The notes beneath the pieces are model-generated. The model ran no database searches and was not told the DNA's origin. It saw only the letters and a program-made list of their open reading frames with translations. 64,000 nucleotides of DNA from a virus. The stretch covers positions 1-64,000 of IMG/VR virus record IMGVR_UViG_3300025413_000017; one strand, written 5' to 3'. Within the stretch, counting starts at the first letter, position 1. Each line of letters starts with the position of its first letter. Position numbers and translations under genes: made by a program. Below are positions 32,964 to 41,695 of this stretch, one piece after another.

Positions 32964-34829
32964 TTAAAAAGTAATTGTCCCACTGCTACCACCGGTACTA
33001 CCAGAACCCCATATATAAATAACATTTCCTGAAGCATCTGTTCCAGCAAATTCTACACCAGTAGTACTTGGAGTTCCTGGGTAATTACTTGATGACCACC
33101 AGAATGCTACCATACCACCACTGCCTTGTTGTTCCCAAGCACCTCCACCACCATAAGAACCACCATTATTGCCATTACCATTACCGTTAGCGGCTGTACC
33201 GTGACCTTCACCACCATAACCAATTGGCAAATAAGTTCCTCCACCTGCAAAAGAAATGTAAATACTTCCCCAGTATGCCCCACCATTACCACCAATACTA
33301 TTCCCCGTAGTAGTACCTGTACCAGCTGCACCATTGCCAGCAGCACCAGCACCTCCACCGCCTCGATAACTAGCTCCTGCTCCACCACTATAACCATTAC
33401 CGCTGCTACCACCAGAGCCTTTATTACCAGTGCCTGGTGATCCAGAAGCTCCACCATTACCACCACCTGCAGTGGAAACTATACCGCCAGTAACTACTGT
33501 TGCAGAGCCTGCATTACCGCCATTTTGTCCGCCAATATAAGTTCCACCAGCACCCGTACTAATAGAGATGGCATTTCCAAGAGTAACAGAAGTTGAACCA
33601 GTTACAACTTGACCTGCTCCACCACCTGTATACCAACCACCACCACCTCCACCACCCACTACAATATAGTTAACAGTAAGTGTTGTAGCTGCTGGAGTTA
33701 CATTATTACTTGTAGCATTTGCAGAACCTGTACCATTAGTAGTAGTAACAGTAAAGGTATAAGAAGTCCCTGGAACAAAACTTCCAGTTACACTTGCACT
33801 TGTTGAAGTACTTGTAGTACTGTAACTCAATGATATAGAAGGTGTACTAGATATACTAATACTATTAATTGGACCTCCACCTGTAGGTAGACTCCAACTT
33901 AAAGCAACAGTAGTAGAGTTTGTTACAGTGGCAGTAAGTCCTGTAACTGCATTTGGAGCAACACCTGTAACAGAATATGTAACAGTAGTTTGCCCTGTGT
34001 TACCAAGTGAATCTTTGGCATAAAAAGTAACTGTAAATGTACCACCTGCACCAGCAGTTGCAACAGTTCCTGTAATAGAACCACTACTTCCATAACTTGG
34101 GTAAGATGCTCCAAAACTAGTTCCTGTAGGCAAATTACCAGCATAGGAATAAGTGTAAGGACCAGTTCCACCAGTTGCACTAATGGTTCCCATACTGGCA
34201 CCATCAGTTTTAACAATAGTTCCTGAACCATCACTGTCACTTACAGTTAATGTTACAGTAATTGAGAAAGTAACCGAACTAGATGTAACTTGGTTACTGT
34301 CTGCATCAACTACTTTAAAGGTTACAGTGCTTGTTCCACCTGTAGTTGGGGTTCCTGTTATTGCACCTGTACTAGTATTTAAAGTAAGTCCATTAGGTAA
34401 ACTACCAGAATTAACTGAATACACATAACTTCCTGCACCACCTGTTGCTGTAATAGAACTACTATATGGAGTTCCTATAGAACCTGAAGTATTAAGACTT
34501 GCGGTAGAAAGTGCAAGTGCTGTTGTAACTGTAAATGTAACAGAACCTTGTTTAGTAAAACTTGTACTGATATCTGTTACAGTAAAAGTAACTGTATAAC
34601 TACCAGTTGCTGCTGTTATATTACCAGAAAGGTAACCTGTACTTGCATTAAGTGTTAATCCTGTGGGGAGTGCTGTAGAACTAAAACTATAAACTGTACT
34701 ACCACCTGTAGCACTTACATAACCAAAATTTATAGTTTTCCCAGTGTAAAGTCTTGTAGTTACATTACTGGTAATTATTGCTAAGGGACCAGTAAGTCGC
34801 CAAGAAGATGCAATTACCCCAGGAATCAT
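32964..34829 (-). CDS. Ig-like, FN3-like and polyglycine fibre/adhesin
   Basis: A 621-residue protein; I start at ATG 34829 (MIPGVIASS), just after the previous stop, not at the longer start inside that gene. Residues about 20-290 hold three putative Ig-like repeats of the He_PIG type (SLPNGLTLNTSTGAITGTPT and two variants). Residues about 290-380 look like fibronectin type III (PNAVTGLTATVTNSTTVALSW). From about 385 the protein is extremely Gly-rich (VVGGGGGGGWYTGGGAGQVV), like polyglycine-II adhesin tips. Probable receptor-binding fibre. Confidence 0.75.
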   Translation of the reverse strand: MIPGVIASSWRLTGPLAIITSNVTTRLYTGKTINFGYVSATGGSTVYSFSSTALPTGLTLNASTGYLSGNITAATGSYTVTFTVTDISTSFTKQGSVTFTVTTALALSTASLNTSGSIGTPYSSSITATGGAGSYVYSVNSGSLPNGLTLNTSTGAITGTPTTGGTSTVTFKVVDADSNQVTSSSVTFSITVTLTVSDSDGSGTIVKTDGASMGTISATGGTGPYTYSYAGNLPTGTSFGASYPSYGSSGSITGTVATAGAGGTFTVTFYAKDSLGNTGQTTVTYSVTGVAPNAVTGLTATVTNSTTVALSWSLPTGGGPINSISISSTPSISLSYSTTSTSTSASVTGSFVPGTSYTFTVTTTNGTGSANATSNNVTPAATTLTVNYIVVGGGGGGGWYTGGGAGQVVTGSTSVTLGNAISISTGAGGTYIGGQNGGNAGSATVVTGGIVSTAGGGNGGASGSPGTGNKGSGGSSGNGYSGGAGASYRGGGGAGAAGNGAAGTGTTTGNSIGGNGGAYWGSIYISFAGGGTYLPIGYGGEGHGTAANGNGNGNNGGSYGGGGAWEQQGSGGMVAFWWSSSNYPGTPSTTGVEFAGTDASGNVIYIWGSGSTGGSSGTITF

Positions 34830-34831
34830 GA

Positions 34832-35947
34832 CTAGGCAACATCTCCGGTTACCAACCAAGTGTTGGTTCCTAAATAAATTGCTGTAGCAACTGAATATTG
34901 AGCTCTCATTGCAGGACTTGATGCAGTTGCACCTGTAGAAATTAATGTTCCTGAACTAGTGAAAAGAACTGCCCCGGTATTTTGACGAAGTATACTTGTT
35001 TGTTGACCAGTAGCAAAAATACCTGTTGGTAATGTAACAGTTGCAGTTGCAGTATTTTGCATTTGAATAATGTTTGCGGCATCAGTCAATTGAACTGTGT
35101 AAGTTGTCCCTGTAACTGTAGTTAATCCATAAGTAACATTGGCAACTGAAAGTGCAATGTTAGGACCATTAAGTGTTCCAGAAACTGTACTTGCAGGAAT
35201 TACTACCCCACCACTAAGTATACCTGTAATTTGAGAACCTGAAATAGTTCCTGTTATTGCATTACCAGAAATTGTAGCTTGGTTAAGTGCACCAGTTACA
35301 CCACTTGCAGAAAGTGGTCCAAATACTTGACTACCGGGAACTTGAAAACTAGTAGTTGCGTTTCCTGAAAGGGTTGTTGCAGGTACTTGAACACCATAAG
35401 TAGTTCCTAGTACCCCACTAACTTGAGCTGCTGGAATGTTACTGGTAATTTGTTTACCACTTATGGTAACTCCAGGGCCAGTAAGGAAACCTGAAAGCAT
35501 AGTACCAGGGGTGTACATACTCCATACTGCAGTTGTAGTTGATGGACTTGCTGTACCACTTGATACTAACATGTACATATCACCCATAGGAGTAGGCATG
35601 TCACCATTTGCAACCATATTGGTTAGACCAAAGTCTTGTGGTGTTGCACCGTGAGCATATACTGTACCATTTGCCCAACTACCACCATTAGCAGTACCTT
35701 CTTGAGCACGGGCACAAGTTGCTGTACTACCACCAGTGTAACTAAAAACATAAACAATTTCACTTGCGGCTGTACTACCATAGGTGGCAGGGTTAATTGT
35801 TAGTGGTAAGTAATTTGTACCACTAGTAATTATGCTTGGTCCTAGTGCCCCAGTTGTTGAAAAGGTAATAACATTACCAGCACTAATACCACTAATGGTT
35901 CCTGTTATAAAATTATAACGAAGTCTTTGTCCGTAAGGGCCAGCCAT
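34832..35947 (-). CDS. Tail fibre protein
   Basis: A 371-residue fibre. The N-terminal 130 residues carry a phage-fibre anchor pattern: strands, then ATCARAQEGTANGG and VYAHGATPQDF, equivalent to the RAQxGT-xAxxH motif of many tail fibres. The middle is a Gly/Ser/Thr repeat with ISGNAITGTISGSQITGILSG, a likely triple beta-helix. The C-terminal part (VTYGLTTVTGTTYTVQLTDA, then TATVTLPTG) resembles the terminal domain of phage fibres. Lies next to the endolysin and Ig-like fibre. Confidence 0.75.
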   Translation of the reverse strand: MAGPYGQRLRYNFITGTISGISAGNVITFSTTGALGPSIITSGTNYLPLTINPATYGSTAASEIVYVFSYTGGSTATCARAQEGTANGGSWANGTVYAHGATPQDFGLTNMVANGDMPTPMGDMYMLVSSGTASPSTTTAVWSMYTPGTMLSGFLTGPGVTISGKQITSNIPAAQVSGVLGTTYGVQVPATTLSGNATTSFQVPGSQVFGPLSASGVTGALNQATISGNAITGTISGSQITGILSGGVVIPASTVSGTLNGPNIALSVANVTYGLTTVTGTTYTVQLTDAANIIQMQNTATATVTLPTGIFATGQQTSILRQNTGAVLFTSSGTLISTGATASSPAMRAQYSVATAIYLGTNTWLVTGDVA

Positions 35948-35953
35948 TTAGTC

Positions 35954-36445
35954 CTACTTTGTTTGTGGAGTGTGTGAAGAATGTGCGTTAATAGCACTAG
36001 TGTTAAAACGAAGATAAGTTTGAGGCTTACGGCCATCTTGGTTAACGTGAACATAAGATGGGTCACCTTGTTGTCCCATTGAAATAGTCAATGGATTGGT
36101 TGCATTAGGACCTGTTACATCTACAATTAGAGCAGTGTGTTCACCGGTCCCAGGACCATAAACAATAACATCTCCAGGAAGAACATCCTTAAGTGCAATC
36201 TTTTTACCATGAGAAAGTAGTGTTCCTGTGTATCCTGTGTGGTTGTAACTTTGACCATTTGGATCTGGTGCACCGGCCCAGTTATAGCAAAGAGTTACAA
36301 AAGCAGAACAATCAGAATTTACTGGTAATGCACCAGGCCTTCCAATATTGGTCATGCGTAAAGGACCTTCAGTGTAATTAAATTTTGCGTGGTTTGCAGC
36401 TGACCACTTGGCCCAATCTACAATTGTTTGTCTTACATCAGTCAT
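35954..36445 (-). CDS. NlpC/P60-type endopeptidase (endolysin candidate)
   Basis: A 163-residue protein that fits an NlpC/P60 cysteine peptidase: NSDCSAFVTLCY gives catalytic Cys46, LPGDVIVYGPGTGEHTALIV gives catalytic His103, and a polar residue near 125 (SMGQQGDPS) would complete the triad. These enzymes cut peptide links in peptidoglycan. There is no signal peptide, so it could act as an endolysin released by a holin or as a virion-bound enzyme. It sits inside the fibre region, not beside an obvious holin. Confidence 0.85.
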   Translation of the reverse strand: MTDVRQTIVDWAKWSAANHAKFNYTEGPLRMTNIGRPGALPVNSDCSAFVTLCYNWAGAPDPNGQSYNHTGYTGTLLSHGKKIALKDVLPGDVIVYGPGTGEHTALIVDVTGPNATNPLTISMGQQGDPSYVHVNQDGRKPQTYLRFNTSAINAHSSHTPQTK

Positions 36446-36490
36446 AATATCTCCTATGTTCCTTAAATGAGTTTTTAGTTCTAGTACATT

Positions 36491-39400
36491 TTACTTGGGT
36501 TCAGGAATAGTATCAAAACCCAGTTCATCATTGGTTTCTGAATAATCTACTGGGCCTTCATCATAGATAACAGGTCCGTCTCCAGGTACAGATTCACCAT
36601 TATTAGGTGTGGTCCATTGGTCACTAATATTAAGTTGTTGATTAGATGCTCTAGAAATAACCGGAATGTTAATCTTAGTTGTAATTCCTTGCTTCCTAGA
36701 AATATTACTTATTACTGGAATGTTAAGCTTAGTAATAATATTTTGAGCCATGCGGTAAATGGCTTCTACTTGAATACCTAAGTGTTTTCCAAGATATTTT
36801 CTAGAAGTAATTGAACCTACAGAAGTTGCTTTAGCTTTTCTAATATAGTTAACACTACGATTAGTACCAATAGAGTAAGAAGTAGTAACTTTAACATTTC
36901 TACGGTATTGGTGAGTTCTAGTAACAGTTGCACCAACAACTTGATTAGCGGTTGCCTTTCGGTTGTAATGTCTAATTCTCATAAAGTAAGAAGTGTTAGT
37001 TAGTAGAGCTTTAACATATCTTACACGATGTTTAGTATTAGTATTTATAGAAGTTCTAACTTGAGTTGCTCTAATGTTACGACTTCTAACATACTGAACT
37101 TTAGAACTATTAACTTGTACTGCAGAAAATACTCTACGAACTTTAACTACACTAAACCTAGAAACATTAGTTTGTAATACCCTAACTTTTTTACTGCGAG
37201 TAGTTGTAATTCTAGGTATAGAAATATTTGTTGCTCTAATAACTTTAAGTTGATTTCTTCTTAAGAAAGAAGAATTAACATTAAGTACCTTTATATTTTT
37301 AAGTTGAACTTTATATATTCTTGGAATATTAAGTTGAGTAACTCTAATATTTCTAATTCTTACAGTAATAGATCTACTTGAATTAACTAAAGTGGCTTGA
37401 GCTTTACGTACTCTGTTTGCAATTCTAAGCAATGAGGCTGTGTTTATTCTAGTAACTGATACTTTTCTAAAAAACTGAGAACTTTTTAAAACTTTAGCAG
37501 AATATAAAATTACAGCCTTACCGGTATCTTTTTGAAAGTTTCTGAAATCACCAAAATAGAAAACTTCTACAGCGGTTGGGAATCTAAGAAGTGCTTTACG
37601 TCTATAATTTTTAGTTATATTAATTGATGTTGCAGGAGAAACTGCTTTACCCCTAGTAATATATCTAGGTGGTGCTATATTAATTAATGTTGCTCTAACA
37701 GTTTTAACTCTTGTTGTAGAAACTTTAGCAATATTATTTAATGAAGCATAAATATTCTTTGTTCTAACTGTACGAAGCTTAGAACTACTTAAAGTAGTAG
37801 AATATATCATCTTATTTCTAGAATAACGAGGTTTAGCAATATTGAATAAAGTAACTGTTATATTTCTGAAATCTGTTCTTTGTTTAAATACACTAGCAGT
37901 ATTAATTAAGGTAACTTTAACTGCACGAATTGGATTGTGTACTTTAATAAAGTAAGAACTTCTTATTTGTGTTACTGAAATTCTTTTAACTGGGTTGAAT
38001 ACTTTAATAGCATAAGAAGTATTAGTTTTTGAAACACGAATTAATTTACTTATACTTTTAAGAGACTTAGCTGCATTAGTAGAAACAGCTTTTATATTTC
38101 TTCCTCTAATATAGTGTATTACACCAACACCAACTTGAGTTGCATTGTAGTTTCTACTTCTGAAAGTAGTTCTTATAAGACTAGCACTATTAAATTGAGT
38201 GACAGAAGCAAACTTACCTTTAAAAACTAACTTAACAGCCCTACTTATATTAACTTGAACTGCATTTATAAGCCTAACTCTAACAATTGGTGGTCTTAAA
38301 GCAAAAGCAGTATTTGTAAGTAAAGCTTGAACTTTTTTAATTCTTAAGTATTGTAAACTTTGAGCACTAACTTGTACAACTGAAATTAATTTTGGTAGTT
38401 TGATAAATGAAGCTTTTACATAAATAGTTCCAGTAAAGGATGCAACTGCTGTTCTATTTAAAGTTCTTTGTGATGGGAATAGTGTTTCACCACCAAATAA
38501 TGCTTGGGAGATTTGGCGACCGGTATACTTAACTACTCTATTAATATTTTCAATAAAGTAAGAAGTGTTAACTCTAACTATAGTTACATTTTTACTTATT
38601 GCTTTAGAAGTTCTAGCTGCACCAATAACAGAGGCAATAGCAGACTTAGGAAGTGAAATTGGTGGTTGTGGAGAAGGAAGGTATGCTGAGCCACGGTTAA
38701 AAGCATTGGTGATATATACACCAAGATTAAAGTTAGCTCTAGTAACCCCATCTAGTGCAATACTTGCTGAAGTTTGAAGGACTTTAATAAATGCAGTTCT
38801 AGTCTTTTGTACACTAGCTGCACCAACATTTACAGCATTTATTAACTTATAAAGTGTATAAATAATAGGAACTATATAGTAAGCAGTTCCACCTTTAAAG
38901 GCAGCAGAAATTTGGTTACCAAGAGTCCAGTTACGTCCAATACCTTCAAGTGCAATACTTCCAGAAGTTTGTTGTGAAAAGATAAAAAATGATTTTAATC
39001 TTCTTATACCGGCCGCTCCAATTTGGGAAGCATAAACTGTTCTGTTAAGTCCGGTTTGTATTGTAGGGTAGTAGTATTCCAATCCACCTTTAAATGAATT
39101 AGATATTTGTTCTCCAACTAATTGAAAGTTACCAATATATCTCTGAATACCTTCTAGGGCACTACTTGCATACCCTTGTATTGCTGTAATTACTTTACTT
39201 GTAGTTTTTTGTACGGGAGCAGCTACACTAATATTTGAAGCACTGACCGAACGTTGTTGGATTCTAACTGGGAAGAGTAAATTACTGCCTCTATTAAAAA
39301 GGTTGGTAATATAAACATAGGTATTGCCAAGGGTAGGTGGGAGTAATCTAAAAACTTTACTTGGTGCAGAAGTTGTAACAAAAACATTTGCTACAAGATT

Positions 39401-39622
39401 ACGAATAGTTTGGGTAGGGTAAAGTATACCATTTTGATATACTCTTTGAGAGGCTGGGAATATACCTTTAATTAAATAACCGTAATAACGGTAAACACCA
39501 TAGGCATAATTACTACTTACTTGAGTAATTTTTATATTGATAGTAAGAGCTCTTTTACTACCGCTATCTAATACTATACCATCTTTAAGTACGGCTTTTG
39601 AGTCTCCGTATATGCTTTGCAT
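36491..39622 (-). CDS. Giant basic repeat protein
   Basis: A 1043-residue protein that I do not recognise. The N-terminal 350 residues contain several blocks with SIALEGIGR-like, SNSFKGGLEYY-like and SAAFKGGTAYY-like elements in rough 80-residue spacing. Residues about 350-970 are an imperfect repeat of about 18-20 residues with alternating hydrophobic and Lys/Arg positions around an N-T-[AS] core (VSKTNTSYAIK, VTLINTASVFK, VTRINTASLLR). The whole is strongly basic, but the last 50 residues are acidic (SVPGDGPVIYDEGPVDYSET). A long beta-solenoid fibre or a polyanion-binding surface protein is possible. Confidence 0.65.
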   Translation of the reverse strand: MQSIYGDSKAVLKDGIVLDSGSKRALTINIKITQVSSNYAYGVYRYYGYLIKGIFPASQRVYQNGILYPTQTIRNLVANVFVTTSAPSKVFRLLPPTLGNTYVYITNLFNRGSNLLFPVRIQQRSVSASNISVAAPVQKTTSKVITAIQGYASSALEGIQRYIGNFQLVGEQISNSFKGGLEYYYPTIQTGLNRTVYASQIGAAGIRRLKSFFIFSQQTSGSIALEGIGRNWTLGNQISAAFKGGTAYYIVPIIYTLYKLINAVNVGAASVQKTRTAFIKVLQTSASIALDGVTRANFNLGVYITNAFNRGSAYLPSPQPPISLPKSAIASVIGAARTSKAISKNVTIVRVNTSYFIENINRVVKYTGRQISQALFGGETLFPSQRTLNRTAVASFTGTIYVKASFIKLPKLISVVQVSAQSLQYLRIKKVQALLTNTAFALRPPIVRVRLINAVQVNISRAVKLVFKGKFASVTQFNSASLIRTTFRSRNYNATQVGVGVIHYIRGRNIKAVSTNAAKSLKSISKLIRVSKTNTSYAIKVFNPVKRISVTQIRSSYFIKVHNPIRAVKVTLINTASVFKQRTDFRNITVTLFNIAKPRYSRNKMIYSTTLSSSKLRTVRTKNIYASLNNIAKVSTTRVKTVRATLINIAPPRYITRGKAVSPATSINITKNYRRKALLRFPTAVEVFYFGDFRNFQKDTGKAVILYSAKVLKSSQFFRKVSVTRINTASLLRIANRVRKAQATLVNSSRSITVRIRNIRVTQLNIPRIYKVQLKNIKVLNVNSSFLRRNQLKVIRATNISIPRITTTRSKKVRVLQTNVSRFSVVKVRRVFSAVQVNSSKVQYVRSRNIRATQVRTSINTNTKHRVRYVKALLTNTSYFMRIRHYNRKATANQVVGATVTRTHQYRRNVKVTTSYSIGTNRSVNYIRKAKATSVGSITSRKYLGKHLGIQVEAIYRMAQNIITKLNIPVISNISRKQGITTKINIPVISRASNQQLNISDQWTTPNNGESVPGDGPVIYDEGPVDYSETNDELGFDTIPEPK
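36660..38600 (-). repeat. Imperfect 18-20-residue coding repeats
   Basis: Protein-level tandem repeats within the basic protein 36491-39622; bounds are approximate. Units follow V-[TS]-x-x-N-[TI]-[AS] with Lys/Arg before the next hydrophobic pair. The DNA copies are diverged, so recent slippage is unlikely. Confidence 0.6.
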
Positions 39623-40689
39623 TATGATAACCTTGTTATAGTAACAGAACCGTTAACTAGAGTACCTCTATAAGTTCCATTATAAGAATTAAGGTTAATA
39701 ATAGTAGAACCATTAAAAGTACTAGTACCGGCCCAAGTACCTGTACTAGTACTTACATTAGTAGCAGAAGAAATAATATAAGAACCGCCACCGCCTCCAT
39801 TGTCGGGGCTTTGATTTTGATTACTTCCACCACCCCCAGTATAACCACCACCAGCTCCACCTCCACCAGTATTACCGTGAGTTCCACCACCACAACCAAA
39901 ACCACCATAAGCACTGGTTGCTGTATTTCCACCAGTTGCACCATTTACAAAACCACTACCAGCTCCACTATATCCGTATCCTGCTGCATTAGCTGCTGCA
40001 GTACCTGAACCATAAAATCCACCACCTCCACCACCCCAACCATTATTAGAGCCAGTACCACCGTAACCTGTACCACCGTTACCTCCCCCAATACCAGAAT
40101 TATCTGCTGAATTAGATGCAGTAAAATTCATTTGTCCCTGAGCTCCTGCAATACTATAGGCACCATTACCATCAAGACCGCCACCTCCACCGCCAGCAAT
40201 GATGAGAGGCGATGAAGTATAATTAGTTCCACTAGTTACAAAAGTCCCACCACCACCGCCACCACTTGTTGAAGATTGCCCATATTGTCCTACCAATATA
40301 GTAACAATTCCACTTTGTACTAATTGAACTGTAGCTTGAATTATTGCACCAGCACCAACAACTAAATTAGTACTAGCACCTGGAGCACCAAATGCTTTAA
40401 TTTGATATAATCCAGTTGCAGGGACTGTCCATAACTGATAACCATTTTGAGTCATATTAAAAAAAGCAGTATTGCTTGCCCAACTTGTACTTGCATTAGA
40501 AGTTAAACCACTAAGTGCTTGAGAAAGATTAGGTCCATTTTGACCTGTAGCTGTTCCTGCAGTAAAAGTAAGTGTAGTATTAATATTAAATGGATATAAT
40601 GGAGGTATACTGTTTGTATTAAGATTATTACCATCAGCAAAACCAAAATCTCTAGCAGAGTCTTCTCCAAAAGTTTGAAGTAGAGGCAT
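39622..40689 (-). CDS. Glycine-rich fibre-tip protein, type B1
   Basis: A 355-residue protein. The N-terminal 115 residues (MPLLQTFGEDSARDFGFADG, LYPFNINTTLTFTAGTATGQ, LWTVPATGLYQIKAFGAPGA) match proteins 40689-41693 and 47214-48152 and the end of 49083-52610. The C-terminal 230 residues are Gly-rich (GGGGGTFVTSG, IAGGGGGGLDGNGAYS), ending SGSVTITRLS-like. The Gly-rich architecture resembles polyglycine-II sandwiches of gp38-type adhesins at fibre tips. It is the closest relative of its neighbour 40689-41693, indicating tandem duplication. Confidence 0.75.
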   Translation of the reverse strand: MPLLQTFGEDSARDFGFADGNNLNTNSIPPLYPFNINTTLTFTAGTATGQNGPNLSQALSGLTSNASTSWASNTAFFNMTQNGYQLWTVPATGLYQIKAFGAPGASTNLVVGAGAIIQATVQLVQSGIVTILVGQYGQSSTSGGGGGGTFVTSGTNYTSSPLIIAGGGGGGLDGNGAYSIAGAQGQMNFTASNSADNSGIGGGNGGTGYGGTGSNNGWGGGGGGFYGSGTAAANAAGYGYSGAGSGFVNGATGGNTATSAYGGFGCGGGTHGNTGGGGAGGGYTGGGGSNQNQSPDNGGGGGSYIISSATNVSTSTGTWAGTSTFNGSTIINLNSYNGTYRGTLVNGSVTITRLS

Positions 40690-41693
40690 TATGCTATCCT
40701 TGTAATAGTTGCATAACCATTTGGTTGATTATAAACACCTAAATCTGTTATAGTAGCAATTCCGTAACTTCCACCTGCACCACCACTTCCAATACCCTGT
40801 GTACCATTATAAGAACCACCACCGCCACCACCTGAAAAACCACCTCCACCGCCACCACCAGCTGCAGCTGAATTACCATTTGCTGCTCCACCACCACAAC
40901 CAAAACCGCCTACACCACCACCAGTTCCACCTGAGTTACCACCTGTATAAGTTGATGTAGGGGTACCAAACCCTCCACCACCAGCAGACTGAGAGTCCCC
41001 TGTAAGTGTTGCATTTCCACCCTGTCCTTGACCACCATTTTGAACACCGGTACCAAATGAACCGTTAGTGCCTCCAACACCTGCAGATTGACCTGTACCA
41101 TTCCCACCACTAGTACCAATTAATCCATCATTACCAGGAGTTACAGTCCATTGATTAGAACCTCCGGCTCCACCAGCAATAAAAAGAGGAACATTTGTAT
41201 TTTTATAATATACAAAAGTCCCGCCACCTCCACCCAGGTTCCAACCACCGCTACCTACTCCACCTGCTTGACCAATAACAATTCTAATAATATCACCAGA
41301 AATTAAATTATAAGTCCCTGTTAGAGTTCTTCCATACCCTCTATAAACATTTCCTGACCCTGACATCCTACTACCCGTACCTTGCCCACCAGCCCCACCA
41401 GCTAATTGAAATTGATATGTACCAGTGATTGGTACAGTCCATTCTTGGACTCCATTTATAACCATATTAAAAAAAGCAGTATTACTAGACCAACTTGTAC
41501 TTTGATTAGAGCTTAAACCTGCAATTGCTTGAGATAAATTAGGCCCAGACTTTCCAGTTATTCCCCCTGAAGTAAAAGTTATATAAGAACTTATTGGGAA
41601 TGTATAAAGTGAAGGTAATGCAATACCTATATTACCATCAGCAAAACCAAAATCTCTAGCAGAATCCTCTCCAAAGGTCTGAAGCATTGGCAT
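40689..41693 (-). CDS. Glycine-rich fibre-tip protein, type B1
   Basis: A 334-residue paralogue of 39622-40689: MPMLQTFGEDSARDFGFADG at the start, ITFTSGGITGKSGPNLSQAI, QEWTVPITGTYQFQLAGGAG, then Gly-rich motifs (GGGGGTFVYYK, IAGGAGGSNQW, GGGGGGGFSGGGGGG) and NGYATITRIA at the end. Type A fibre 41696-43237 immediately precedes it, so the pair probably forms shaft and tip. The tip regions of the two B1 neighbours differ most in the Gly-rich loops, as expected for receptor-binding variation. Confidence 0.75.
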   Translation of the reverse strand: MPMLQTFGEDSARDFGFADGNIGIALPSLYTFPISSYITFTSGGITGKSGPNLSQAIAGLSSNQSTSWSSNTAFFNMVINGVQEWTVPITGTYQFQLAGGAGGQGTGSRMSGSGNVYRGYGRTLTGTYNLISGDIIRIVIGQAGGVGSGGWNLGGGGGTFVYYKNTNVPLFIAGGAGGSNQWTVTPGNDGLIGTSGGNGTGQSAGVGGTNGSFGTGVQNGGQGQGGNATLTGDSQSAGGGGFGTPTSTYTGGNSGGTGGGVGGFGCGGGAANGNSAAAGGGGGGGFSGGGGGGSYNGTQGIGSGGAGGSYGIATITDLGVYNQPNGYATITRIA

Positions 41694-41695
41694 GG

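Noticed and set aside
33126-33440. Plus-strand Thr/Ser-rich ORF of 104 residues
   Set aside because: It is antisense to the Gly-rich coding repeats of the Ig-like fibre; the composition follows from the GGT/GGA codons on the other strand.
39753-41119. Regularly repeated GGTGG/CCACC tracts resembling a CRISPR or minisatellite
   Set aside because: The tracts are polyglycine codons without constant repeat and spacer lengths, and the reading frames remain open.
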